From the NCBI GenBank assembly GCA_041657845.1, contig JBBABD010000001.1:27631-91630 (forward strand): DNA of 64,000 nt. Reading direction: 5' to 3'. The position numbers and the translations under genes were made by a program. The DNA is from Parcubacteria group bacterium (GTDB lineage Bacteria > Patescibacteriota > Minisyncoccia > Moranbacterales > JAKLHP01). This document shows, piece after piece, positions 42,924-51,496 of the stretch. How positions within the stretch are numbered: the first letter of the stretch is position 1; every line of letters starts with the position of its first letter. A model generated the notes under the pieces. It saw only the letters and a program-made list of their open reading frames with translations, was not told where the DNA came from and did not search any database.

Positions 42924-43868
42924 TTACAGCGTTTTCCACCACTCCACCGTCCTTTTGAGCCCTTCTTCAAAATTAATCTTCGGCTCGTATCCGAATCCTT
43001 TTTTGGCTTTCAAAACATCGGCGTGGGTATGACGAACATCGCCCAGCCTCGGTTTTCTTTTTTCCAGTTCAATTTTCTTTCCGGAATATTTTTCAATCAG
43101 TTTTTTCACCTCCAAAAGATTGGTCCTTTCTCCGTGGGCAATATTGAAAATTTCTCCCATAAATCTTTTTTTGGCTTGCATCGCCAGAATATTGGCATTC
43201 ACCACGTTATCAATATAACAAAAATCGCGAGATTGCTTTCCGTCTCCTTCCAGAAATAATTTTTTCTTTGCCGGCCGATAAAGTCCCGTCAGCCAAGCGG
43301 AAACCACAGTTGAATACGGAGAATCTCCGTATTGCCCCGGACCGAAAACATTAAAATAGCGCAGGCACACTGTGTCCAAGCCATACAGTTCCCCGAACAT
43401 TTCGCACATCAGCTCATCGGCATATTTTTCCAGCGCATACGGCGATTTCGGATTAGCCGGATTTTCCTTTTCCTTGGTCGGAAGAATTTTCGCCCCGCCA
43501 TAAATCGAAGAAGAGGAAGAATAAATCACTCTTTTGATTTTGTAATCACGGCATTTCTCCAGAATCATCGCCGTTCCTCCGATATTATTTTGGACAGTCT
43601 TGGCTGGATTTTCCACGCTAAAGCTGACTCTTGGAATGTAGGCAAAATGAAAAACGTATTCAAATTTGTGCTTCTTAAAAATTTTGTCCAAAAATTTTCC
43701 ATCGCACATCGAGCCTTCATAGAAAACTATGCTCTTCGATACCGCATCCCTTCTTCCCGTTGCAAAATTATCAATCCCCACAATTTCCGCTTTGGGAAAT
43801 TTTTTTCGAAATTGCTGGGAAAAATTACTGCCGATAAAGCCCGCACATCCCGTGATTAATACTCGCAT
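42924..43868 (-). CDS. NAD-dependent epimerase/dehydratase (UDP-glucose 4-epimerase-like)
   Basis: A 314-aa extended short-chain dehydrogenase: GCAGFIGS at 7-14 (NAD binding), SSSSSIYG near 120, and the catalytic YALEK near 147 with its Tyr and Lys. RYFNVFGPGQ and QSRDFCYIDN are typical of GalE/WbpP-like enzymes. It interconverts nucleotide sugars in the cytoplasm. Several copies of its 3' end are found downstream on the same strand (40092, 41548), so its tail has been duplicated during local rearrangement. Confidence 0.92.
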   Translation of the reverse strand: MRVLITGCAGFIGSNFSQQFRKKFPKAEIVGIDNFATGRRDAVSKSIVFYEGSMCDGKFLDKIFKKHKFEYVFHFAYIPRVSFSVENPAKTVQNNIGGTAMILEKCRDYKIKRVIYSSSSSIYGGAKILPTKEKENPANPKSPYALEKYADELMCEMFGELYGLDTVCLRYFNVFGPGQYGDSPYSTVVSAWLTGLYRPAKKKLFLEGDGKQSRDFCYIDNVVNANILAMQAKKRFMGEIFNIAHGERTNLLEVKKLIEKYSGKKIELEKRKPRLGDVRHTHADVLKAKKGFGYEPKINFEEGLKRTVEWWKTL

Positions 43869-43904
43869 ATATTTGACAATCTTTTAAAATAATTACCCCT
43901 ATAG

Positions 43905-43910
43905 TATACT
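43905..43910 (+). promoter_or_regulatory. Possible -10 for the DUF2142 gene
   Basis: TATACT ends 6 bp before the ATG at 43917, again the leaderless spacing. There is no good -35 at 17 bp, so this is weaker than the other sites. Confidence 0.4.
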
Positions 43911-43916
43911 AAACAT

Positions 43917-45350
43917 ATGACTTTTAGACAAATCCTTTTTTCGCTTAGAAAAAGCAAACTATTGCTGTTATTGCTGACTATTTTTTTTGTTAAGCAACTT
44001 TTTACGGTGGCTGTTTTTCCAATATTTCAAGGACCGGACGAACCGATCCACTATTCCAGAGTCCAGCAATCCGCTAATCCCGTATTTCGCAGTTCAGAAA
44101 GCAATAACAAGCCTTCCGGCTCAAAATTTTCCGAAGAAATAAACAACACTTCCGCAATGACTGAGGCAGAAAGAATCTCTTTCGACTCATTTGAAACCCA
44201 ATATTTCACCAATTCCCAGAACGGAAAATCCGAGGATGAAATAAAAAACAGCAACTGGAACAGGCTGGCAGAAAATCCATACACAACCGGCAACAAATTT
44301 ATTAATTATTATTCTCTGAATTCCAGCATCGAAAAAATGTTTTCCGAACAAGACATTTTCTCAAGATTTTTCGCCATAAGGATTTTTTCCGCTATTTTAG
44401 GACTTTTGTCTGTTCTTTTCATATTTTTGTCCGCCCGAAAAATTTTCGACGAAAAGATATCTTTTCTTTTTTCAATTATAATTGCTTTTCAACCGATGCT
44501 TTCCCAGACTTCCGCCGTTGTAAACTACGACGTTCTTCTAACTCTGGCCTTTTCGATCTTTGCATATGGAGCAGTTTGGGCGTTGAAAGAAGGCCCTGAT
44601 TGGAAAAATGTTTCAATTTTAATCTTATCGACAATTTTGGGGATAGCTACCAAAGCCCCCGGGATAGTTTTGGCTCTGGCAATATGCTGTCTGGCTGTTT
44701 ATTCTGTAAAAAAACGTTTCAAGATAAGAAACAATCTTTTTGCTATCGGAACAATTATCGCCATCCTGCTTGCTATTATAATTGTTATTGTGGTTTTACC
44801 TTCTAGCTACATTAATTCGCTTCTTTCGGTTAGTGAAAATTCCCATTTTAATTCCGTTTCCCAATCAATATTGGAATATATTTCGGAAACCAAAAATCGA
44901 TGGAGCTGGTCGGAACTTTCCTACTGGGGAAATTTCGGCTGGCTGGACGCCAGAATTCCCTCTTGGATTGTCGATGTTGCCCATTATGTCGAAATTGCCG
45001 GCATACTGGGAATTGTCGCCTATTTTGTTTTTCCCAAAAAAATTCCCGAATTCCTTCCTCGAAGAAAATTTGTGATATTTTTTATCGGTATTTTTTTGGC
45101 GCTTGAGTTTGCAATCCGCTTTGCCGACTGGCCGTATTACAATCGGAGCGGAAAAATTGGGCTGGGAACTCCCGGCAGATATTTTCTTCCCGTAATCGGA
45201 GCGCAGTTTGCGCTTGTAGCAATCGGCATTGGAATGTTGGCCAGAAAATATTCCATTTGGAAAAACATCCTGAAAGTTTTGGCGCTTAGTATGATCATTC
45301 TTTGGACTTATTCAATGTTGATTATAATCATTCCCAGATACTATTTATGA
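43917..45350 (+). CDS. DUF2142 GT-C-like membrane protein
   Basis: A 477-aa protein. After the first membrane segment comes GPDEPIHYSRVQ (about 39-50), the acidic DUF2142 signature. An outer loop follows to about 135, then about ten membrane segments. DUF2142 proteins belong to the GT-C clan and are found in cell-surface glycan loci. The stop overlaps the next gene's start by 4 bp. Confidence 0.8.
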   Translation: MTFRQILFSLRKSKLLLLLLTIFFVKQLFTVAVFPIFQGPDEPIHYSRVQQSANPVFRSSESNNKPSGSKFSEEINNTSAMTEAERISFDSFETQYFTNSQNGKSEDEIKNSNWNRLAENPYTTGNKFINYYSLNSSIEKMFSEQDIFSRFFAIRIFSAILGLLSVLFIFLSARKIFDEKISFLFSIIIAFQPMLSQTSAVVNYDVLLTLAFSIFAYGAVWALKEGPDWKNVSILILSTILGIATKAPGIVLALAICCLAVYSVKKRFKIRNNLFAIGTIIAILLAIIIVIVVLPSSYINSLLSVSENSHFNSVSQSILEYISETKNRWSWSELSYWGNFGWLDARIPSWIVDVAHYVEIAGILGIVAYFVFPKKIPEFLPRRKFVIFFIGIFLALEFAIRFADWPYYNRSGKIGLGTPGRYFLPVIGAQFALVAIGIGMLARKYSIWKNILKVLALSMIILWTYSMLIIIIPRYYL

Positions 45351-46036
45351 GATATTTTAAATTTAATTACATTCTAATAATTTTGTCCGTCATATTTTTT
45401 ACAGTTATCTTCTGGAAATTTTTCAGTCTTTTGTCATTTTCCGACCAATCGATTTCTTTTGAAGGAGACGGCCAGCAGGAAAAACTGTACGCAGATTCTC
45501 CCATAATTCAGAAAATAACCGCTGCGGAAAATAATTTTAGCCAAGTGAACATTTCCATCAGCAAATTTTCCGGGAACTTCGGGGATAAAATCGTTATGGA
45601 AGTGGCCGATGAATCCTGCGAAAAAATTATCCATACTTCGAAAATAGATGCTTTCTCATGGAGTTCTCCCAATTATGAGAAATTCAGATTTGAAAATATT
45701 CCGGATTCAAAAGAAAAAACCTATTGCCTGAAATTTACCTATATTCCAAATGGAGAAGAACAAGATAAAAAAGCCTACATTTCTTCATATTCTTATGAAG
45801 GATCTTCCTATATAAATACCGGAAATAAAAAGAATTCCGGAGAACAAGAAAACCGGTCTCTGGGATTGAAACCGGCCTATGGAAATGGATCTGTTTGGCA
45901 AAATTTTTCCCAGCTTGTCGATCGAATGTCGCAGTACAAGCCGGATTATTTTAAAAGTTTAAGTTTGGAAATAATTTTCTTTCTGTCTTTCGCTTTAATT
46001 TTATTTATTTCCACAGTTATTATTTTTATAAAATAG
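45347..46036 (+). CDS. Membrane protein with extracytoplasmic beta domain, partner of DUF2142
   Basis: 229 aa with membrane segments at about 6-28 and 208-228 flanking an outside domain rich in beta strands. The start is the ATG that overlaps the stop of the DUF2142 gene (ATGA); an upstream in-frame start would overlap far more. No family recognised. The coupling suggests that it works with the DUF2142 protein. Confidence 0.7.
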   Translation: MRYFKFNYILIILSVIFFTVIFWKFFSLLSFSDQSISFEGDGQQEKLYADSPIIQKITAAENNFSQVNISISKFSGNFGDKIVMEVADESCEKIIHTSKIDAFSWSSPNYEKFRFENIPDSKEKTYCLKFTYIPNGEEQDKKAYISSYSYEGSSYINTGNKKNSGEQENRSLGLKPAYGNGSVWQNFSQLVDRMSQYKPDYFKSLSLEIIFFLSFALILFISTVIIFIK

Positions 46037-46049
46037 ACACATTATTCTT

Positions 46050-46811
46050 CTATTGCAGCATCCTTTTGACAATTCCTTTCGTCCCGCTGCGCTTGTACTC
46101 CCGCCATGAATTTCCCAGCAATTTCGCCGGGTTTTTTGTGATTATTTTTCCTGCAATGCGTGAAATTTTTCCTTTTCTTTTCAATTTTTCTAATTTTCGT
46201 TCGATAGTTTTTTGCATTTTCAAATCAGGCTTCATTTTTTTGATAACTACCGTAAAACCGTTTCCCACTTTGTCATCGGCATCTTGAAAATCAACCACTT
46301 GCCAATCCAAATTAATATTTTTCACCAGCTCAATAATATCCTCCGTTATCCAATGAGAATAATGTCCCGACATCGACGGCTCTTTGTCGTACTTTGCATT
46401 ATTGTGCCTTTCGAGCAGTTCATTGAGCGTGGTTCTTTTCTCATCTTTGTCGAAAGTTCTTTCCTTGTGAGGAACAATCATAAAGATATATCCACCTTTT
46501 TTGACTATCCGATACCATTCCTTGAGTGCTTTTATCGGATCAGGAAAATGTTCCAAAACATGAGAACTCACAACAAAATCCTGCGATTCATCGGCAACGG
46601 GAATGTTGTCTCCAAAAGCTACGACATCAACCGGAAGAAAATCCCCACGCATATCATATTCCTCTTTTTTGAAAGTGGTTTTGTCAGAAGCAGAATAGTC
46701 AACATTTTTCGTATTCAAACCGAAAGGATTATGAATCGACCCGCCAATCTCAAGACCGACAAGCCCATCCAAATATTTGTGCGCCAATTTGCTTTCCGGA
46801 AATGTTTTCAT
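46050..46811 (-). CDS. SAM-dependent methyltransferase
   Basis: A 253-aa Methyltransf_11-like protein: GLEIGGSIHNPFG (motif I variant, about 19-31), DFVVSSHVLEHFPDP near 90 and GGYIFMIVPHKERT. The basic C-terminus (KRKGK...KNPAKLLG) may bind membrane or nucleic acid. It probably methylates a glycan or lipid precursor. It lies 4 bp after the small membrane gene on the same strand. Confidence 0.8.
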   Translation of the reverse strand: MKTFPESKLAHKYLDGLVGLEIGGSIHNPFGLNTKNVDYSASDKTTFKKEEYDMRGDFLPVDVVAFGDNIPVADESQDFVVSSHVLEHFPDPIKALKEWYRIVKKGGYIFMIVPHKERTFDKDEKRTTLNELLERHNNAKYDKEPSMSGHYSHWITEDIIELVKNINLDWQVVDFQDADDKVGNGFTVVIKKMKPDLKMQKTIERKLEKLKRKGKISRIAGKIITKNPAKLLGNSWREYKRSGTKGIVKRMLQ

Positions 46812-46815
46812 AAGG

Positions 46816-47109
46816 TTAAACTTTCTTTCTCTTGTTTATAATATAATTTGAAACCAGCAAAACAAACAACCCAAGATTTATCCACGGCCAATACCAAAGA
46901 GTGAACTTCACTAACCACTTAAGATTATAGACATCAAACAGGAGTGAACTAGTTCCCGTGTATAAAATTAAATTACTTACTGTAGAGAACAGAAAAAAAC
47001 CTAACAATAAATTTTTCTTTTTTCTCCATATAAAAATAGAAAAAATTAGAACAATAATTAATAAAAAAATATTTATGTTAATATCACTTTGTACACTTCC
47101 GATAAACAT
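46816..47109 (-). CDS. Small three-segment membrane protein, function unknown
   Basis: 97 aa with three hydrophobic stretches (about 13-28, 33-50 and 68-90) and a basic end. No motif recognised. Its position directly before the methyltransferase gene suggests co-transcription. It lies 44 bp after the stop of the lipase-like gene. Confidence 0.55.
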   Translation of the reverse strand: MFIGSVQSDININIFLLIIVLIFSIFIWRKKKNLLLGFFLFSTVSNLILYTGTSSLLFDVYNLKWLVKFTLWYWPWINLGLFVLLVSNYIINKRKKV

Positions 47110-47153
47110 ATTTTTTAAATTAAATAATTACTTACTTCTTTATTCTCTCAAAA

Positions 47154-49790
47154 TTAGACCTTTTTATCAACTCGACTTCGAGATACAAGAAAAATAACAC
47201 AGAAAATAGCAACTAATATAAATACGAATGTCACTATATTGGTAAATTTTTTGTTTTCTTCGTTGCGCTTGGGCAAATCTTGAGGATCATATTTTATCCC
47301 CAAAACATCCTCATTGATATTTTCTCTGATATTTTCAAAAACATTGTTGTTTTCCAAAGTTTGATCTTCAAGAAAAGATTCAATATTGGAATTCGAATCT
47401 GTTTCCTCTTTTTTTGTGTCATTTTCTGAATCATCATTTTCATTATCAAAATTGTCATTAGAAACTGTTTCTAATCCGGCAACTGAAGAAACAATATTAT
47501 CATCTGTCTTTTCTTCTTTTGTTATTGTCAAAGTTTTTTCTTCCTGTTCGCCTTTAACCGCTGTTCCGATTATTTTTTGTGTTGATTCTCCAGCTTCGCC
47601 GCTACTCGCATCCTCTACGATTTTTGTCGCGTCGATTTCATATTCTCCGTCTCCTGTGCCTTCCGCAATAATTTTGTATTCTCCATCTTCAGGATTAGGG
47701 ATAACCAAAAATTCATTTTCTGTCCCCGATCCGGAATAATAGGCACCTTCTATTTGATTGATAATTCCACCAGTTTCAAAATTCTTTCCAACCTTCTTTC
47801 CGTTCGGGTCAATGACTTGAATATCAATCGGAGAAAGAATTCCAAAAGTGAGAATGCTCACAATTTCGGCAGTGTCTTTAATGTAGGAACAATTCTTTTC
47901 CGATTTATTGGTGAGCTCCGCCAATACCTTGCATTGAGCTCTGGAGGGAAGCTGCAAATGAGTTGCCTTTATTTCTTCCATCTTTCTAGAATTAATTCCA
48001 GTTGAACTGAACAATGGGACTGTCTCGTCGCCTTTCCCATATTCAATACCTCTATCAGTTGTATCATCATAGAAATTTTCCGGCATCCCGTGTTTCCATT
48101 TCCCTTCTTTTAGGGTTTCCGCCACTCGAAATTTTTTGATGGTTTTTTCCGAATCAAGATTCCCGACCATATTGACAAAATTAACTCCGCTCATTCTTTT
48201 GACTCTCTCCTTGCCATTAAGAAACTCTAAGAGTGAATTATCAGGATAATCGTCTGGATAATTTTTCATTTCCCCATCGGAAACTTTTTGAAGATAATCG
48301 TAGTCAGGAAGCAATTCCCCAACTGACTTTACTTTATCTTGAATATATTTCTCCAAATCTGAATATCCCGCATGACGAGCTTCAACCTTGAATAATTCTT
48401 TAGCAAGCTGTTCTGCTCTGGAAAAAAATCCTTCCCCTGCTTCCAAGTACAAATAACCCTTTGGCGATCCCCTATGCGGTGTTCCCAAAGTTATCAATTG
48501 ATCCACATCATCTTGATAATCATCTCCTTCAATATAATACCTCGCAATCAAACCCCCCATCGAATGCGCCACCAAATCCACTTTCGAAACTCCTGTGCTG
48601 TTTTTCACATCTTGGATTTTTTGCTTCAGCAAACCCGCAGTAATAACATTGCTGTCTCTCCATTCATAGGGAAACTCGAATAGATTGATGTTTTTCTGAT
48701 ATCCGTTCTGATCCAGAGAATTTATCAAATTATCATAAGTATGCAGAATCGGATCCATAATCAGCTTGCCTGCTACTTCAGCCGATCCCATAATTCCCGG
48801 AATAATAATCGCCGGATCAGAAATCAAATTACTGTTTCTGAATCCATCGAGCGTGTAATCTCCGCTAATTTTTTCTCCCTTCTCTGGCGAATCATTTTTC
48901 TCTGTCGGCCCTTGAAGATGCCCGTACCAGTTGTTTTTCAAAATGACCTTGCTTTTTTCCGAAACAGGATCTTCATTTTCAGAATATTTTTTGGCGCTGG
49001 ATATTAAAGCATTTTTTTGCTTATTGCCTTCAAAATTAGAATTCACGATTTCCAAACGACTCATTGGTTCTCCGCTATAATATCTAACGGAAACCTCGAC
49101 ATCCGCATAAGAATTATTCTTGAAGCTGGAATTTTCAATATGAAGATTTCCATATTCAAATTTTAATGCCGGATTAATTCTTTCCAGCGACTCAGCTGCC
49201 CAAGCAGTATTAAACAATCTTCGAAAAATATTATGATTCATCGCTTGGCAATTTTCATCCTCATACGGACAAGCACATTCTTCTTGATCAACATAATCGT
49301 AGGATCCCATATTATTGAATTCTACATAGCGAAAAATAGAAGGTTCAGTGCTATATTCTGATATCCATGCATTATCAGCAAACTTTATCAATCCTCTTTC
49401 TCCTCGGACGCAATTAGTTTTTATTCCATACTCAGAAGGAGCCGGAGTTGCTTTAGTAAAAATTATTTTTTCATCCTTAGTTCCTTCGGCTATAATTCTT
49501 CCCATATTAACCTCCAAATTCAAAATTTCAATATGTGTTCCTTTTTCTATGGTAAGATTAGCGCCATTAACAATAACTACCGGTTTATCTAAGTTGTTAT
49601 AAACTATATTCCCTCTCCATGTAGTGTCAGTATCAATTACAACAAAGTTATCATAATCCGTCCATTTTTCTTCATCTGGAATATCCAAGGCTTTTGCCAC
49701 ACCAGCATCAAAAAATCCTACCTTTATTAGAGATAATATAATCAAGCTTGCCGAAAAAAAGAAAGATTTTTTTTCAAATACTTTTTTCAT
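47154..49790 (-). CDS. Membrane-anchored LCAT/PGAP1-like alpha/beta hydrolase with N-terminal beta-helix
   Basis: 878 aa. A signal peptide (about 9-34) precedes a region of short repeats with VVIVNGANLTIEKGTHIEI and KFEYGNLHIENSSF (right-handed beta-helix style, about 50-280). The hydrolase domain follows: PGIMGS 331-336, nucleophile Ser410 in AHSMGG, GTPHRGSP 436-443, Asp588 in GDETVP and His611 in ATHLQLP. This is a complete catalytic triad. After a bacterial Ig-like stretch and an acidic linker comes a C-terminal membrane segment (about 850-870) with a short basic tail. Such enzymes act on lipid esters or acyl groups. It is probably displayed outside, anchored by its C-terminus. Confidence 0.82.
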   Translation of the reverse strand: MKKVFEKKSFFFSASLIILSLIKVGFFDAGVAKALDIPDEEKWTDYDNFVVIDTDTTWRGNIVYNNLDKPVVIVNGANLTIEKGTHIEILNLEVNMGRIIAEGTKDEKIIFTKATPAPSEYGIKTNCVRGERGLIKFADNAWISEYSTEPSIFRYVEFNNMGSYDYVDQEECACPYEDENCQAMNHNIFRRLFNTAWAAESLERINPALKFEYGNLHIENSSFKNNSYADVEVSVRYYSGEPMSRLEIVNSNFEGNKQKNALISSAKKYSENEDPVSEKSKVILKNNWYGHLQGPTEKNDSPEKGEKISGDYTLDGFRNSNLISDPAIIIPGIMGSAEVAGKLIMDPILHTYDNLINSLDQNGYQKNINLFEFPYEWRDSNVITAGLLKQKIQDVKNSTGVSKVDLVAHSMGGLIARYYIEGDDYQDDVDQLITLGTPHRGSPKGYLYLEAGEGFFSRAEQLAKELFKVEARHAGYSDLEKYIQDKVKSVGELLPDYDYLQKVSDGEMKNYPDDYPDNSLLEFLNGKERVKRMSGVNFVNMVGNLDSEKTIKKFRVAETLKEGKWKHGMPENFYDDTTDRGIEYGKGDETVPLFSSTGINSRKMEEIKATHLQLPSRAQCKVLAELTNKSEKNCSYIKDTAEIVSILTFGILSPIDIQVIDPNGKKVGKNFETGGIINQIEGAYYSGSGTENEFLVIPNPEDGEYKIIAEGTGDGEYEIDATKIVEDASSGEAGESTQKIIGTAVKGEQEEKTLTITKEEKTDDNIVSSVAGLETVSNDNFDNENDDSENDTKKEETDSNSNIESFLEDQTLENNNVFENIRENINEDVLGIKYDPQDLPKRNEENKKFTNIVTFVFILVAIFCVIFLVSRSRVDKKV

Positions 49791-49796
49791 TTTTTT

Positions 49797-49805
49797 ATTA
49801 TATCA
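49797..49805 (-). promoter_or_regulatory. Extended -10 promoter of the hydrolase gene
   Basis: TGATATAAT on the minus strand. The -10 ends 6 bp before the ATG at 49790, so the mRNA is predicted to be leaderless. Confidence 0.65.
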
Positions 49806-49831
49806 CAACACAAAAGCACCGCAACGGCAAT

Positions 49832-49925
49832 TTGACATAAACTCAATAGTATAGTAGTATTACATCATATAAGAATCCCGGCCAGAAGTTTATACACTTC
49901 ACATCGTGGCGGGGGTTTTTATTTT
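49832..49925 (+). ncRNA. Candidate small structured RNA or stand-alone terminator
   Basis: TTGACA (49832-49837) and TAGTAT (49855-49860) are 17 bp apart. Downstream, at about 49877-49919, lies a hairpin: CCCGGCCA pairs with TGGCGGG (one bulge) and encloses GAAGT/ACTTC, followed by a T run. Together this could be a short transcript of about 55 nt. It could equally be only a terminator. The 290-bp gap 49791-50081 also holds a GCGCAAA/TTTGCGC hairpin near 49991-50010 and no gene. Confidence 0.4.
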
Positions 49926-50043
49926 ATTCGGGAGAAAAACAAGACATGAAATACTTCTTATTGTTTTTATCTTCTTTGCCATAAAAACAGCGCAAAACAA
50001 AATTTGCGCAGAAAATATAAAAGAAGTTGAGACTATATTGAAT

Positions 50044-50081
50044 TAGATCTCTCGACTCGCTTCGCTCGCTCGAGATGACAT
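50044..50081. repeat. Hairpin repeat ending in ATGACA
   Basis: TCTCGA and TCGAGA enclose CTCGCTTCGCTCGC, and the unit ends ATGACA. It resembles a single arm of the MITE-like family seen at 51354 and elsewhere. It lies just beyond the stop of the GT gene at 50082. Confidence 0.5.
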
Positions 50082-51269
50082 TTATAAATTGGCTATTTTT
50101 GATCTTAAAAAAGAGTAAAACTCCTCATTTTTCGCCGTTTGGGTGGAATACTGCTCAAGGGCTTTTTTGCGAGCCTCAGCACCCATTCTGGAACATAGTT
50201 CTGGACTCAAAATCAGCCTTTCCAGCTTGTTTATCCAATCGCTGGTATCAGACGCCACAAAGCCATCGAGGCCGTCGGAAATGGCTTCTTTGAAGGTTCC
50301 CGTAGCGCTAGCCACCGTCGGAACACCTACGATTCCCGCCTCAAAAAACTTGAGCTGGGACTTGGATTCGCAGAAAGGATTTCCTATCTCAAGTGGAGCC
50401 AGATTGATGTCAACTTGGGAAATATTTTCAAAATGCTTGTTTCTTGCAACGTATGGCAATTGTTTGATTCTATCTTTAAATTTGTTCAATTTACTTTCAA
50501 TATCCAATGGTCCAACCAAAAATAATTCCACATTGGAATGTTTTTCCATAATTTCCAAAAGCGCATCGGTTATCACCGCAAAGTCTTTGTTGTGACTGAT
50601 GGTACCCGAGAAATAACCGAGCGAGATTTGGGATTTGGGATTTGGGATTTGAGATTTATTTTTCTCTATCTCTTTCACAACTCTCAAATCTTCGACGGAA
50701 AGCTTATTTTTGATAATAAAGACTTTTTTGTTAAATTCCCTCAGTTTTTCTGCTAGATATGCCGTGGTGGTCGTGCAAACTTTCACATATGGATCCTTCA
50801 AAATTTCCCCTCCCACCCCGTTTTCATATAATTTTCTTTCAAAAACATTCATCTGTTTGAAAAAATCCATAAACTCCAGATATTTCGGATCAAAAACCAA
50901 ATCATCGGTTTCAAAAATTATTTCTTTCTTTTGCGCTTTTATATTATTAATCAATTTTTTGACACTGGGAGTGAAAAGCACCCGATGAAAAATGAAAATT
51001 TTGAACTTACTTGCATAGCCGGAAAGAAATGGATTGTCTTGAACCGTTACTGAACATTTGAAACCATTCAATTCCAACTCCTCAGAATAATGACGAGTGC
51101 GAAAAAGAGCGCTATCCCCAACTCCTCCCGTGATAAACAGAATGTCTCCCGCCTTAACCCTTCCAAACATTGCCAAAAAAGCTTTCATTACCCTCTTCCC
51201 TCCGCGAAGAAAACCGTCCCTTTGCAGAGTCTTAAAAGCCTTTCCGATTTTTATTAAAATAAGCTTCAT
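50082..51269 (-). CDS. GT4-like glycosyltransferase
   Basis: 395 aa. The N-terminal domain has GDILFITGGVGDSALFR. The C-terminal domain has LGYFSGTISHNKDF and the donor-binding stretch ESKSQLKFFEAGIVGVPTVAS, where the usual E-x7-E is changed to a Lys/Phe-rich variant. It therefore belongs to a divergent GT4-type group often found with methyltransferases in surface loci. It is cytoplasmic and the acceptor is unknown. Confidence 0.78.
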   Translation of the reverse strand: MKLILIKIGKAFKTLQRDGFLRGGKRVMKAFLAMFGRVKAGDILFITGGVGDSALFRTRHYSEELELNGFKCSVTVQDNPFLSGYASKFKIFIFHRVLFTPSVKKLINNIKAQKKEIIFETDDLVFDPKYLEFMDFFKQMNVFERKLYENGVGGEILKDPYVKVCTTTTAYLAEKLREFNKKVFIIKNKLSVEDLRVVKEIEKNKSQIPNPKSQISLGYFSGTISHNKDFAVITDALLEIMEKHSNVELFLVGPLDIESKLNKFKDRIKQLPYVARNKHFENISQVDINLAPLEIGNPFCESKSQLKFFEAGIVGVPTVASATGTFKEAISDGLDGFVASDTSDWINKLERLILSPELCSRMGAEARKKALEQYSTQTAKNEEFYSFLRSKIANL

Positions 51270-51313
51270 ATGAAAATCTTTTCCAAAGCTAAGCTTTTAG
51301 AGAAGCTAGGACT

Positions 51314-51340
51314 TTTTCCTAAAGCTCGGCTTTAGGAAAA
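51314..51340. terminator. Hairpin with flanking T/A runs
   Basis: TTTTCCTAAAGC and GCTTTAGGAAAA form a 12-bp stem with a TCG loop upstream of the GT gene at 51269 and next to MITE copy B. It could end transcription from the DUF4012 gene. Confidence 0.5.
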
Positions 51341-51353
51341 GCCTGTTGCACAT

Positions 51354-51490
51354 TGTCATTCCGCACTTGATGCGGAATCTACACTTTCAGATTACACTAA
51401 ACTTTTGCTTATGCATTAAATTTATGATCATCGTTTGTGCAGATTCCTGCTCCCCGATCAGGTCGAGAACAAGTTTCGCGGGAATGACAT
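51354..51490 (-). repeat. MITE-like repeat, copy B (inverted)
   Basis: Read on the minus strand it shows the family core (GGAATCTGCACAAACGAT, TTTAATGCATAA, GTGTAATC) and the right hairpin TTCCGCATCAAGTGCGGAA. Its left arm is a longer variant with CCCGCGAAACTTG and CGATCGGGGAGCAGG. It ends 6 bp before the DUF4012 stop. Confidence 0.85.
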
Positions 51491-51496
51491 TTATTT

